Part shown: positions 46,319 through 57,187 of the stretch, piece after piece
Position numbering within the stretch: the stretch's first letter is position 1
Layout: each line of letters starts with the position of its first letter
Assembly: GCA_963931925.1 (NCBI GenBank)
Contig: OZ007582.1
Span: 32,289,230 to 32,353,229, forward strand
Source of the DNA: Onchidella celtica
Lineage: Eukaryota; Mollusca; Gastropoda; Systellommatophora; Onchidiidae
Length of the DNA stretch: 64,000 bases
Reading direction: 5' to 3'
The notes under the pieces: generated by a model
The model's input: only the letters and a program-made list of their open reading frames with translations
What the model was told of the DNA's origin: nothing
Database searches by the model: none
Position numbers and translations under genes: made by a program

Positions 46319-47160
46319 GTTATTTACATTAACGAAAGAAATATATTGGTGGTTCTGAGACATATATCTTTTCTTAAACAAGGAATAAATGAAACAACCT
46401 TCTCTTCTAAGTTGTCAGGCAGAAAAGTCGAGTAAACAAATACAAAAAGAACTGGTCAAGTCCACCTCTCGTACACAGATCGTATAATGTTCCAAATTGC
46501 TTAAAAGTAATACACAGTGGCAACGTGTTCTTTTTCTGCATACATTCAACTTATTGAAATCTGGCTAACACTAAAAGCCTTCAGCATTTCCTATTTACAT
46601 ATTATGAGTTAATTGCTCTTCACACATGTATCTCCTTTAGCATTAAACTACATTATTTGTTATATTCTTCACGACTCGGGTTTTTCCCTTTTCCGTGATT
46701 GTGCAAACCTTCCCTATTCAATTTCAGTTGTTGATTTTAGCTGATTGTGAATGGATAGAAAATTTAACAAAACTCTGCTGCTTTTTTTTCTTTTGTATTT
46801 GTGAAAAGAATAATCATAATACTTGTGTACAGCATGCACAGTCTTGGCAGCCACAGAAGTCATAATGTTTGGTTAGGTGTTGACTGTACTTCTTGCTGTT
46901 CTGTGTAATTTCGAACAGAAAAGTAGGGAGTGCTGAAAGTTGATTGTGTAAACAGCTGGTGATGTACACAGACTGATTCAAAGTGATACATTCTAAGTGC
47001 ACAAACGACAGTGATGCTGATTAATTGTATTATAATTTATATACATGTATGTAATATATGTATAGGAATGTATGTATGGTAATATTATGGTTAAGTGAAT
47101 TCTTTTGCAACCAACTGCATGTACAAACTAAACTTTCCACAAAACACAGATAATTTAGGT
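46319..47160. other. Region between receptor pseudogene and FREP2, no gene
   Basis: AT-rich. Only the last 100 bp, the FREP2 3' flank, aligns with FREP1 (18040-18130). The minisatellites of the first unit are absent. Confidence 0.5.
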
Positions 47161-48901
47161 CTAGTTTCTGCCCCTGATCTTCATTTCTGTGGCGGAGAAC
47201 GTAACAGAGTAACTGTTTCCAATTTCCTTCCACCAGATGCCGGACATATTACCGCTGACACCCCAGACACCATTCAGGTTGGCGCGAGTCCCGCCATAGA
47301 ACCACCAGCCTGCACTGTCTTTTCTTTGGTTTGCCATATCTGAGGAAATTAACATCCGATGGGGTGTGATAAAATTGATATATGTGATGTGATAAGATGA
47401 GATAGCATGAGATAAGATCAGACCAGAAAAGGTGACATAATTCATGAGATGAGATGAGACAAATAATATAAAAGATAAATAAGATAAGTTAAAATTTTCA
47501 TTGATCCCCACAGAAATTAAAGGACATGAAGTTTCGCACACATCCACTTCTTAAGTCTGTGACTCAAGTCTAACTCAAAGTAGCTCCGAGTAAAAATATA
47601 AATTTGTCTATGAACAAATTTACGTCTATGAATTCTGTCTTCATAACACAACAAGTATTAGTTGGTAGAATTGTCAGATAAAGAAAGTGAGGTGCAGTCA
47701 CGATGTAGATGTAAGAACTTCTGATGAGGAAAGGATGTGAAAGGTTTAAACAAGGCATTTAAAGAGAGCTATAACACATTGGCAGTATGATCCACGTGTT
47801 GATGGACTCCACTACTGAACCAGATGAAGTTTGTCACAATTGCTCCCATCCCCAGATTATCCCCTCAAAATCTATATCCCTCGCCCCGATATCCCCGGGT
47901 AATCTAGGATATTCTTGAATAATCCGCGAATAATCTGGAATTTTATGGTATATTCTAGAACATCCTCCTTTATTGCTTTGTATTCCCCGGGATTAAAATA
48001 GGAGGGGGAATACTTGCCAGTTGGAATCAGCAGCCTATTTCAACTCCCAGGCCTTCCCCACTATGATTTATTGCACAACTATATTTTTTGTTTCAAAGGA
48101 TACCCTTTTTCGTCCTTTTCTTCGTATTCCTTTCCATCCTCAATACACCGCACACAAATACACACGCATACACGCACACATCTATTTATCTATATTAATA
48201 AAAGTGAAACTTTACGACAATTGCAGCGCGCCTTTCGCTACTCCTCTGTTAATGCTGATTCGGTGGCCCTCAGATATTGTACTAGGAAAGAAAAGAGTCT
48301 GGAATTGGGAGATCGACGCTGCAGGGCCAAAAGTACAGATTTGTGTTTTCAATATGCCTAGGCAAATATTATAATATTTCTTTTCCATTAACGCATGACG
48401 TTATCACTTCCTGCGATGTGTTCACTGGTTTGAATGGTGAGATTGAGTTGGACTATCAAGTATGAAACTTTGTGTTTCTCAATGTGCTAGGAAAAAGAAA
48501 GTGTCTGGAATTGGGAGATTGACGCTGCAGGGCCAAAAGTACAGGTTTGTGTTTTAATTATGCCTAGGAAAATATTATAATATTTCTTTTCCATTAACAC
48601 ATGACGTTATCACTTCCTGCGATGTGTTCACTAACGAAACAAACTAACCCGTGCGCAAATCATAGCCATTTGACGGATGTTGGCGGAACGCGTAGGACGT
48701 CAACGCGCAAAGGGAAAGCAGTAAAACGTATCTAAAAACAAACAAACAAAAATAAAATAAAGCTAAAGCCGTAAAGGAACAGGCAAAATGAAGCGGGCCC
48801 CAAATAAATCCATTTATCCCGGGCAGGGCCGGGAACTCAGCTAGTATATTACTAGATGACCAATTGGGCATTGCCCAGAATAAACAATAATGTGCTCCCC
48901 T

Positions 48902-48937
<36 letters not shown>

Positions 48938-51900
48938 ATAAAAGTAATAATCTAGGGTCTTGCTTCAGAACTCATGCGCACCAGAACACCACGCACCAAA
49001 CTGAACGCTTGATACGGTTACTTTTTATGGCATGCACGGTACTATATATATTACGAAACAAGCATGCAAATATACAGATGTTACATAGCAAATGAACATT
49101 GTTATTTTTTTTAAAATACATGCTTGAAGTAAACAACTTTTAATTATAGCCATCATCTTCCTTATCCCAATTGCCACCTTCCTGCCAAATTTAAGGCCTG
49201 AAGAGTGTATAGTTTGGTCAGTTAGTCATGCCAAAGGTTGCAAGTTACTGAAATATATAATAGATATGAAAAACGTTTTTGTGGTGTGAAAGGCTGTTGT
49301 TATAAGCACTTACGCACTCCAGGTGTTTTGCTGTAAGGACGAGGCCATAATATTACACGTCCTTATCCCTAACTCCGTCCTTATCTTCAACTCTTCAATC
49401 TTCTGTCGAATCCCTAACCCTGCCCCCTGCCCTTTCAAACAAAAAAACAGGAGGAAAAAAAAAAATATGAAAGAATAATTATTTAGTGTTGTTGTTAGGA
49501 GTATTTCGGGAGGAGCTCTCTATCTCTGGAGACACAAACGGCTTTAATATACGTACCCCTAGCAGAAAAACATGGGGACGTACGTATTTGTAAATACATT
49601 CGGTGGGACATAATTAGAAACCATCAAACTGCACAACAACACCGCTCTTGGGAGGGGGGAGGGAGAGAGGGGCGGGGATGGGGGGGGGGAACTGACAAGG
49701 GCATTTATCTTCATAAAAACACACTCTACAGTTGTTTCAATGTACTGTAGGTTAGAACCTTAGAAAGTGAAAAGAAAACGACTCGGGCACAATACTCTAA
49801 ACCTTTTGACATTATCTCCTCCTTCCCCTCCCTGAAATAAAAAAAAAAAACGTGTACAAAACAAGCACTTTAGTTGTGCAAGCTTGAGATAGAGATAAAC
49901 AATAATGCCTCGTGTATGGAATTAAAATTAAAAGTAGATTGAACCATTGAGGGGATATTGTATACTGAAATTGATCCACGGGACTTTAAATGGGATGGAG
50001 GATATTTCTGAACGTCATACCGCAATGATTATTAGGTCCACTAAGTTAAGTGAGAAGATTCATTCGAACGACATCAACTCGCGCGTTTACACGACCGGGA
50101 TGTCATTGTTCTGTAAGAGCAACAAAAAACATCAGAAAAACGCCAGTTCACTTAAATAATAAATTGTGTGCGCATGAGAAAACCCACAATGTGTCGCAAA
50201 TTCCCGAACCGAGCTGCAGCTTAATAAAGTCAAAAAACCGGTCCGAGGTCAAAATTGAGTTCTTTACTGAATCTCTGTCTTCAAACCTCCATAAGTTAGG
50301 AGACGAAGTGTTCTGGCGTAAAACTGTCTATAAATATTTTTTCAAAATTTATTTTCTGACCCACCCATGTCAAAATTTTCAAAATTTTGTCAAATTTTGT
50401 CAAATTTTTGCTCTGTGTTTGGATTGCTTGATCGCGCCACAATTGGGTCAAAACTGTACAATTTTTATACTAAATTAAAGGTCTTTTTCTCCTGCGTTCA
50501 ATGGAATGTACTGCGCATGAATCCAGAAAGGTCAAAGGTAGTGCGCATCCGTTTTGTAAACAGAAGTCAGCTGTTTTTATCCTGCGTCCATGACGACGAC
50601 TGTTCTCGTCATATTTCTACCTTTCTTCATCAAATTTTGTGTGCTGCTGCTTTCATTTGGACCAGAGAACCATCCCAGCTTATATCTGTGTCATTTCTAG
50701 TAACATTTTTGCTGGATTTGATTGATCAACGGCATTATGAACTTTGTGTAGTGGTAGAGCCCCGTGTTTTTACTCTGTACGGAAACGAGGCCCAGAACCT
50801 GAGTCTGAGAAATCGAAAGTAGACGTGCACTGTAAAATTTTATTCTTCTTTTTAACAGAGACCCTAATCATAATCTAGCACATTTCTTGATATTGTTGTA
50901 TCAGTATCAACCACTTGAAAGTGGAAAGAAACATTCTACTGAGAACATAAAAGAAGAAGTCAAGACTTTTATAAGCTCTATCTTATTAACAACATGGCTG
51001 CCAGTCTAAGCCGAGAAGCAGATGCGATGCAATGGGCAACGTAGCTACAAGAGAGGACTTAGTGGAACTAATCAAAGAGTATTTCTGCTCACAATCAAGT
51101 GAAGAAGAAGAGAGAGATCTGTCTGACATCGAGGATGATGATGAACCCTCAACGAGTAAGTGTAATACTTCAACTGTGATTAAAGATGTATTTCTGTACA
51201 CTGTAAGTAATTATAGATCTAGATCTAGATCTAGCTGTGGCTATTCACAGAGATCTATACAAAGTCAAGAAAATTTAGGCCCAACCCAAACTTATCCTAA
51301 CATCACCAACTGTAAACTTTTATGCTGGCTGAACAGAACTTCTCTCTTGAATAAATCTCGGCTAAACCTAGATAGAAAAAATCTAAAATGCTTTTAAATC
51401 TCTAAATCTAGATTCTTTCTTCTTCTTTCATTCACCAAATCCCGCAGACTTGTTCTTTTAAGAAATTCTACGGTTTTCTGCAGTTCTGGAAGAGCACCAA
51501 AGAGTTTGACATTCAGATCGGTGTGTTTGGGCCAATATAAGATAAGATAAGATAAGATAAGATAAATTTTATTCGTCCTTGTACAAGGCAATTTGTTTTG
51601 ATCATTGAATACATAACAATACAGTTACAGAAGCAGAAAGTATGATATATAGCGCACACACACACATATATACACACACACTAATAAATAAACAAAATTA
51701 ACAGTGCACACAATATGCTTCCCTAACTAAAACACATTGACCTGACACGCAGGACACAATTCAACTGTGCACAGATTACGATCAAGATGACGACATTATT
51801 GTAACATCCTAGTAGTACTGAGAAGAGTGTGCGGTTCTGCAATTATATGCTCTTCTAAATCTAGATAAGGCTAATAATAAATTTAGTTATAATCTTCGTG

Positions 51901-54900
51901 TTAACTGAAACTGTTCTACTACTTTAGATTTGTGAGACCGGTGCTAAGCCTGTAGATGATTTTTTTGTGAGTTGGGGGGGGGGGGGGGCTACAAAGTTGA
52001 TATCATTTAAATTTATATATTTTTTATCAAGTTAAAATCAATTTTATCATTCAAAACTGGCCTGGCTTTCTTTATAATTAAAATTTAGTGGGAGAACAAT
52101 CACTTTAAAGCTGTGACAACTAACCTTGATGATTTAAATTCCACAGCTCAAGGAAGGACACAGGCTGTTACAGAGAGATCAACAAGGGAGGCTGGTGAAG
52201 TCACTGATTCAGACAAAGGTAGTAGTGGGCTTCTTTTTTTTTCTTAATGAGTGTATGTGTTTGTGTTGTCACTGTTGTATAAGAGTTATTAAATTATGTT
52301 GGTGTCTTGAAATCAAACATGTATAAGGTGAATATTATGCATCGTCTTTTTAAACAATTAAATTTGCTTTTTTTATTTGATGGTTGAGGTAAGATTGATG
52401 GATGCATGAGGAGAATGGTTGAAACCTTAACTCATCCTGAAAGTAAAGAGGGGTGAACAAACAGAGTTCACATCATCACACAAGTTTTAATTGTAATGAT
52501 CTGACTTTAATGTATGTATTAAATTCCTTTTTCTTTATCTTTTAAATTAACAGTTTGTTGGTTCCCGACGCTATCCGCATATGGCCCAAAGTCGCTCCAT
52601 ATGCGGATAGCATCGGGCACTGACGAGTTTTACTATTTAACTCATGTTCATTCTCATTTGTTTTCTTTCTTTAATTCAATTCGATAGATGATATGGAATC
52701 AGTGACTGGGATAGAAGATTTGCCGGAGAGAATCATACCAAGCCACACCGATGTCCCTTCTGAAGCCCCTCATGTTGGTGAGATAGAAGGACACAAACCT
52801 TGGACATGCAAACATTTTGATGGGAGACCTGATCCTGCCTTTTTACTACATTTGACACACTTGTCTGTCTGATCTTGTATTTATGCCTCAAGCAACCCAT
52901 TTTACTTTCCTCAGCAACAATAGTGTTTGCAACCTGCACGGTTGCTTACTGTATTAATCATTTTTTTGTCTTAAAATCCATAAATACCTAATTAGCATAA
53001 ATCTGAATATGGAGAAATTATCTCTATTTCATTTACATCATTATGTTTCTTGTTGTTATTGTTGTTTTCAATAAGTAGCACTGTTTGAAATTCATCCTGA
53101 TGTTTCCAGAGATTTTTAAAGTGTTTGTGTGTCTGACATGATTGTTTTCTTAAAGTAAGACTGTGCTCAAAGTAGTTGAATGTCGTATTTACATTTTTTT
53201 TTAGTGTTCCAACTTTAAAAGCCATTTTCTCAAAAACTAAATTTTAGGACTTTGTTACTTTAAAATGCCATAACTTTGGTAAAAATGAGAATTTTAGATT
53301 CAAATAAAGACAAAAACTCTCAGAAATGATCCTTCTTTAAATATATGTCATTAACTCAAAAAATGTTTTTTTCGACATATCGTGGGTTTTCTCATGCACG
53401 CACACTGTTTGTCTCGTCAAATTCTGCAAATCACAAACAGTTGTAGTTGTCGGAAGGTAGGTGGTGGAAGCTTTTGAGCCACTATATGTCGTGTCTGAAA
53501 CAGTCAGATAGCTGTCTAAAATCGGTATTACAAGACAAGAAAGTGAGCAGAGTGTATGGTCAAAAATGTTCTCTGGTAAAATACTGTCAAATGTGTAACA
53601 CCGTATTTCTGGACCTAGACGAACCAGACGAGGAAATGAAAACAAAGAGGTAAATCGATGAGAAAGAAGTAGATAATGAAAGTTACAAAATAGAGGATAT
53701 AGAGATCATACATTGCTCAGGTCCGAGGTCGTAAGTAGAGAAGGCATGTCCGCTATTGGAAGACATTCCAAGACCTCCGTCGTCATAACCTGCTACTGTA
53801 AGAGTGTAGGTATCGCCTGGTCCAATAGAAAACGTCGGGTAGATACGGGTATACCGGGTACCGTTCGAGGTCAACACCATGTCCACACGGAGCTCATGAT
53901 TATTTCCACTGGCATCCAAGAGACGTTTGATGTGTTTTAGTCCTAGCCAGTGCTCACCATTGGTGGAGCCAAACCCATTTTCGTAGTCGCTGAAATTTCG
54001 GTAAAAATCCACGCTGCCGTCAAATCTTTTCTGAAAAATTGTCCAAGTTTCATTTGGGCTTTTGACATCACACAAAACTGTTAATGGTCCAAGATTGTCG
54101 GGGGTAAGTATGACCTCATGTTGACCTACAGGTAAAGTTAGATCACTGCAACTTTTGGCGCACACACTGTTGTTGCGAAGAAGAGCTAATTTCTCTGTAG
54201 CATCTTGTGCCAACTTTTCTGCTTTGCCAAGACGATTTTCTAAGTAAGTTTTTGTTTGGTTCAGCCGATTTTCTAAGTCAGTTTTGGTCTGGTTCAGGCG
54301 ATTTTGTAAGTCAGTTTTGGTCTGGTTCAGGCGATTTTGTAAGTCAGTTTTGGTCTGGTTCAGGCGATTTTCTAAGTCAGCTTTAGCATGGTATACCTCT
54401 GCAAGACGGTCCACGAGCTCCTGTGGGCTCGGCTCCTCCCAGGTGACATTTTTAAGCCGGGACAGAAAAATTGGAAGTCCATCTGCATCATTTCCTGAAA
54501 TTTCACAAATGTACACACCTGCGTGATCCACCCCTGGGATGCTCCATCCCAAGGCAATGAAACCTTCATTAGAATCTAGAGATCCCACAACAAAATCACT
54601 ATCAGCTCCGGGTTTGACGGAAATATCGTGTCCAGACTTAAGGTCTACCAGTAATTGCTCGACCCCTTCATGTATTCTCAATATGGACAGGGAGCCCAGT
54701 ATTGACATATTCAGAGCATCTGAATGACTGACGGAACAATTTATGTCCAGCATTGGAGACAGGCCTACGGAAATTGTTTCTGGCATGATGAAGAATAAAA
54801 AGTCTTCTTTTTGCACCTGAAGTTTCAGTTCTTGTTTGGTGGATGCTGACACGAGGTCTGAGTCCACACCGTAAGCTTCACATTTGTAATCCCCGTCAAG

Positions 54901-55178
54901 TTTGGTCTGAGCATTATGCCAGTGGATCCGTAAGAAGCTAAAGAAAGATCCAGATGACGAAATCTCTCCACTCACTTCGGCATCCTGGACATGTGACACG
55001 GATCCATTCTGCTCGCCACAAGCATACAGAGAAGCAAGAGTCTGCCACTGGCCACTGACCAGCCTGGAAATGACTAAACTATTCAGATGAGTCAAATTGG
55101 TAGGGCTAAGACTACCAACATCGCAATGTAGATCAATCTCTTGTGGGTCTTCGTTGTAATAGAACGTGACTTGGCCAT
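47161..55178 (-). CDS. Fibrinogen-related protein FREP2, 3' exons, signal exon missing
   Basis: Exons on the minus strand: 55178-53712 and 47339-47161, giving 547 residues plus the junction codon. Same splice ends and phase as FREP1 (acceptor TTCCCAG; donor GTATGA; acceptor TTCCTCAG). Domains: two Ig-like domains, coiled coil, fibrinogen domain. The large exon is exactly 99 bp longer than in FREP1, because the coiled coil has three more 11-residue NRLNQTKTDL-type units. The last exon reads DSAGWWFYGGTRANLNGVWG, so both cysteines of the usual C-terminal fibrinogen disulfide are absent. The first exon should lie upstream of 63184, where the duplication is cut by an LTR element, so it is missing or beyond the window. 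Expression therefore depends on sequence not seen here. Confidence 0.88.
48189..48844 (+). mobile_element. Non-autonomous Helitron, 656 bp
   Basis: Starts TCTATATTAATAAAAG and ends with a GC hairpin (CCCGG..CCGGG at about 48818-48833) followed by AACTCAGCTAG. It sits between A (48188) and T (48845), as Helitrons do, with no target duplication. No Rep/helicase is encoded. It contains two diverged copies of a block of about 150 bp (about 48279-48431 and 48489-48633). Confidence 0.85.
51535..51565. repeat. (ATAAG)n pentanucleotide, SINE-like tail
   Basis: AAGAT-type repeats followed by TTTTATTCGTCCTTGTACAAGG. Similar 'taagataagaatcactttattatccc' tails at about 22132 and 55476 suggest a dispersed short element. 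Confidence 0.5.
52564..52617. other. Strong hairpin, 21-bp arms
   Basis: Arms CCCGACGCTATCCGCATATGG (52564-52584) and its reverse complement with one mismatch (52597-52617), 12-nt loop. Possibly a mini-element end or a foldback; function unknown. Confidence 0.75.
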
Positions 55179-55199
55179 CTGGGAAATATAAAGGGTTAA

Positions 55200-55322
55200 T
55201 TGATGAATGGACAGTTGTTTGCGGGGATGTAGAGGTGGCTGGATGGATGGATGAACGGACGGGCGGGTTTATGGATAATTTGATGGATGGATCATGGATA
55301 GATTGATGGATGGCTGGATGGA
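55200..55322. repeat. GGAT-type degenerate repeat next to FREP2 exon
   Basis: Counterpart of 21855-21992. Confidence 0.85.
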
Positions 55323-55683
55323 TGCATGAACCACAGTCCTGAAAACCTATTCCTTTACTTTGGCCACCTGGCATTCTACTGGGACATCACAACCGGGATC
55401 AGCCAAGGGTCAAGGCACCTGCGATAGGCCTCGCACGGACTATTAAATGTTAGATTAGGTACTTTTATAAGAGATAAAATAAGAATCACTTTATTATCCC
55501 ATGAACAGAATACTCTTTCACAGAACCTTTAAGAGCACATACATAATAGGCATATATTACGCATCATTACATAAACATAACACGACTTAAAAAAAACTCT
55601 ATAACAAACATACAAGAAGTGACATGGCAGGGAACCTTAGTCAAATGTGGCACACATGTAGCTAAAGTGTCAGTTTGGGACAG

Positions 55684-56284
55684 TGTAGCATCTGCAAGCT
55701 ACCCCTTGCCCTCCCCCATTTTTCTTGTTATACTGGTGACTGAGCATGTGTTCACTTCTTTTTTTCTTTAATTTGTTGACGTTCGCCTGAGTGTACTCCG
55801 TGACCTTATCCTCCCTTCCTAGTGAGTAGTTGTTGGGTGATCGTAAATATTAGTATGTTCCCGAACATTCGATAACGTTGTGGATATAGAAGTTTACGCC
55901 AGATTTGGCCTTGAGTGATGTAACCTGGTGACGTATTGATACGTGATTGGTTAGTTTGTGTGTTCGGGCGAGAGCAGAGGTTACGTTTATTTCGGGAACT
56001 TTCTGTAGAAATGTTTATATTTATATATGGACCCATGTGAGTGGTTGGTCGGTGAGTAAGTGAGTTTTTCTTCTCTGTGGCGTAGGATATTTACTTGTTC
56101 GTTGGTACCTTCCTAGTATTTTATTGTTAAGATACAGTTATTAAACTTGAATATTATTTAATCGATCGTCGGATCTCGTGTTTATTTATTTTACAGCTGT
56201 AATAGTTTCGTTTTCTAAAGGGTTGTAGTTAGATAAACTAACTCCCCCCTACTATAACGTGCTAGAACAGCCTCGGCTGTTACA
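55684..56284. mobile_element. Solo LTR, 601 bp, with 5-bp target duplication
   Basis: TGTAGCATCTGC...GGCTGTTACA, flanked by GACAG on both sides (55679-55683 and 56285-56289). Unit 1 has the empty site TTTGGGACAGATTGCGG at about 22335. Family not assigned; no coding sequence. Confidence 0.9.
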
Positions 56285-56411
56285 GACAGACTGCGGGGAG
56301 CAAAAACGATCCTCTGTATCTTTCTCTGTTTACCTCCATGTGCATTATTCTGTTACTTGTGGATGATCTAGAAACTTGATGAAACAGGAGATGATGGCTG
56401 TCACTGACGAT

Positions 56412-56574
56412 TTGTGACAGTACATTGAGTGTTTACACAAAAGATCATTCAGAAGCATGTGTTGCTTAGGATGCAGCCATCTTTATTATGCGACCTTGAA
56501 CTCAGGTTCTTTTTTTACAGTGACATGCCAGGTTGCATTGTACAAGGTTGGCATATAACCCGCCATATATTACA
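56412..56574 (-). repeat. 3' LTR of element 4
   Basis: Near-identical to 61452-61624 apart from the missing outer TGTAATGTA bases. Confidence 0.88.
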
Positions 56575-57187
56575 TCCCCTTTGTTTTCTTTAAATCAACT
56601 AGTTGTTAGAACTAGATAACTAATAGAACAAAATCGATACACATTCATTCCATTCAACTGTCTTCCTTTACTTTATTTAAGTAACTTGCAAATTACTCCA
56701 TACATTTATATTCCCATCCGTTTACTGAAAGTACCGGGTATTACTTATATAATGCAATTCTCAGGTAATAATATTTATTTCAGACACCTTCGAACATCTG
56801 TCACTCTTTAACTGTTGTAACTATTTTAAAAATAAAGTTGATCATTATCTTTGGTCCATTAAAGCATTTGTAAGCTAAGCTCTATATCTTGAGCAAACAA
56901 AACAAACATGTTTCTAAAGGTAACCACAGAATGTTCAGTTCAATTGTGATCATGGTCAAGTGTTCATTTTCTTCTGCTTGACGAGATAGAAATAGTGTTT
57001 GCATGTATTCTAGTTCCATCATGATAGTTGATATTGTAATAAAGAGAATTATTTGTACCACTCTAAGAGTGTTAGTGTTATTATTGAACTGTGTGTGTGT
57101 GAAATCTGTTAGTGACCATTTACACTAGCCCATAATCTAATATGCTAAATGACCATGCCTACAACGTATACTTGTTGGGCTTCTTAA

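Larger units (their letters stand above)
51032..52870 (+). pseudogene. Three candidate exons of an acidic protein in TIR element
   Basis: 51032-51154 encodes MGNVATREDLVELIKEYFC followed by an acidic, serine-rich stretch and a GTAAGT donor. 52147-52217 (after CCACAG) gives QGRTQAVTERSTREAGEVT. A third starts at about 52688 (DDMESVTGIEDLPERIIPSH) and stops at about 52870. Such acidic N-termini occur in some transposases (for example piggyBac-like), but no catalytic domain follows. Weak evidence. Confidence 0.3.
50165..53407. mobile_element. Inserted TIR element in FREP2 intron, family unassigned
   Basis: Ends are imperfect inverted repeats of about 33 bp around CATGAGAAAACCCAC (50165-50196 against 53373-53407). 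The FREP1 intron aligns on both sides but lacks the segment. Inside, plus-strand candidate exons begin with an acidic peptide (51032-51154) and lack any recognisable transposase core. The target duplication was not resolved. Confidence 0.6.
47340..53711 (-). other. FREP2 intron 2 contents
   Basis: 6.4 kb against 2.2 kb in FREP1. Outside the Helitron and TIR element it shows partial alignment with the FREP1 intron, a 'cccggga' palindromic patch (about 47885-48000), a CT tract (48905-48930), poly-G runs (about 49658-49690) and AT-rich unique sequence. Confidence 0.7.

Noticed and set aside
55179-55374. MPGGQSKGIGF.. N-terminal extension of FREP2
   Set aside because: Intronic GGAT-repeat sequence upstream of a clear TTCCCAG acceptor. 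FREP1 has the same intron sequence but a genuine signal exon further upstream.
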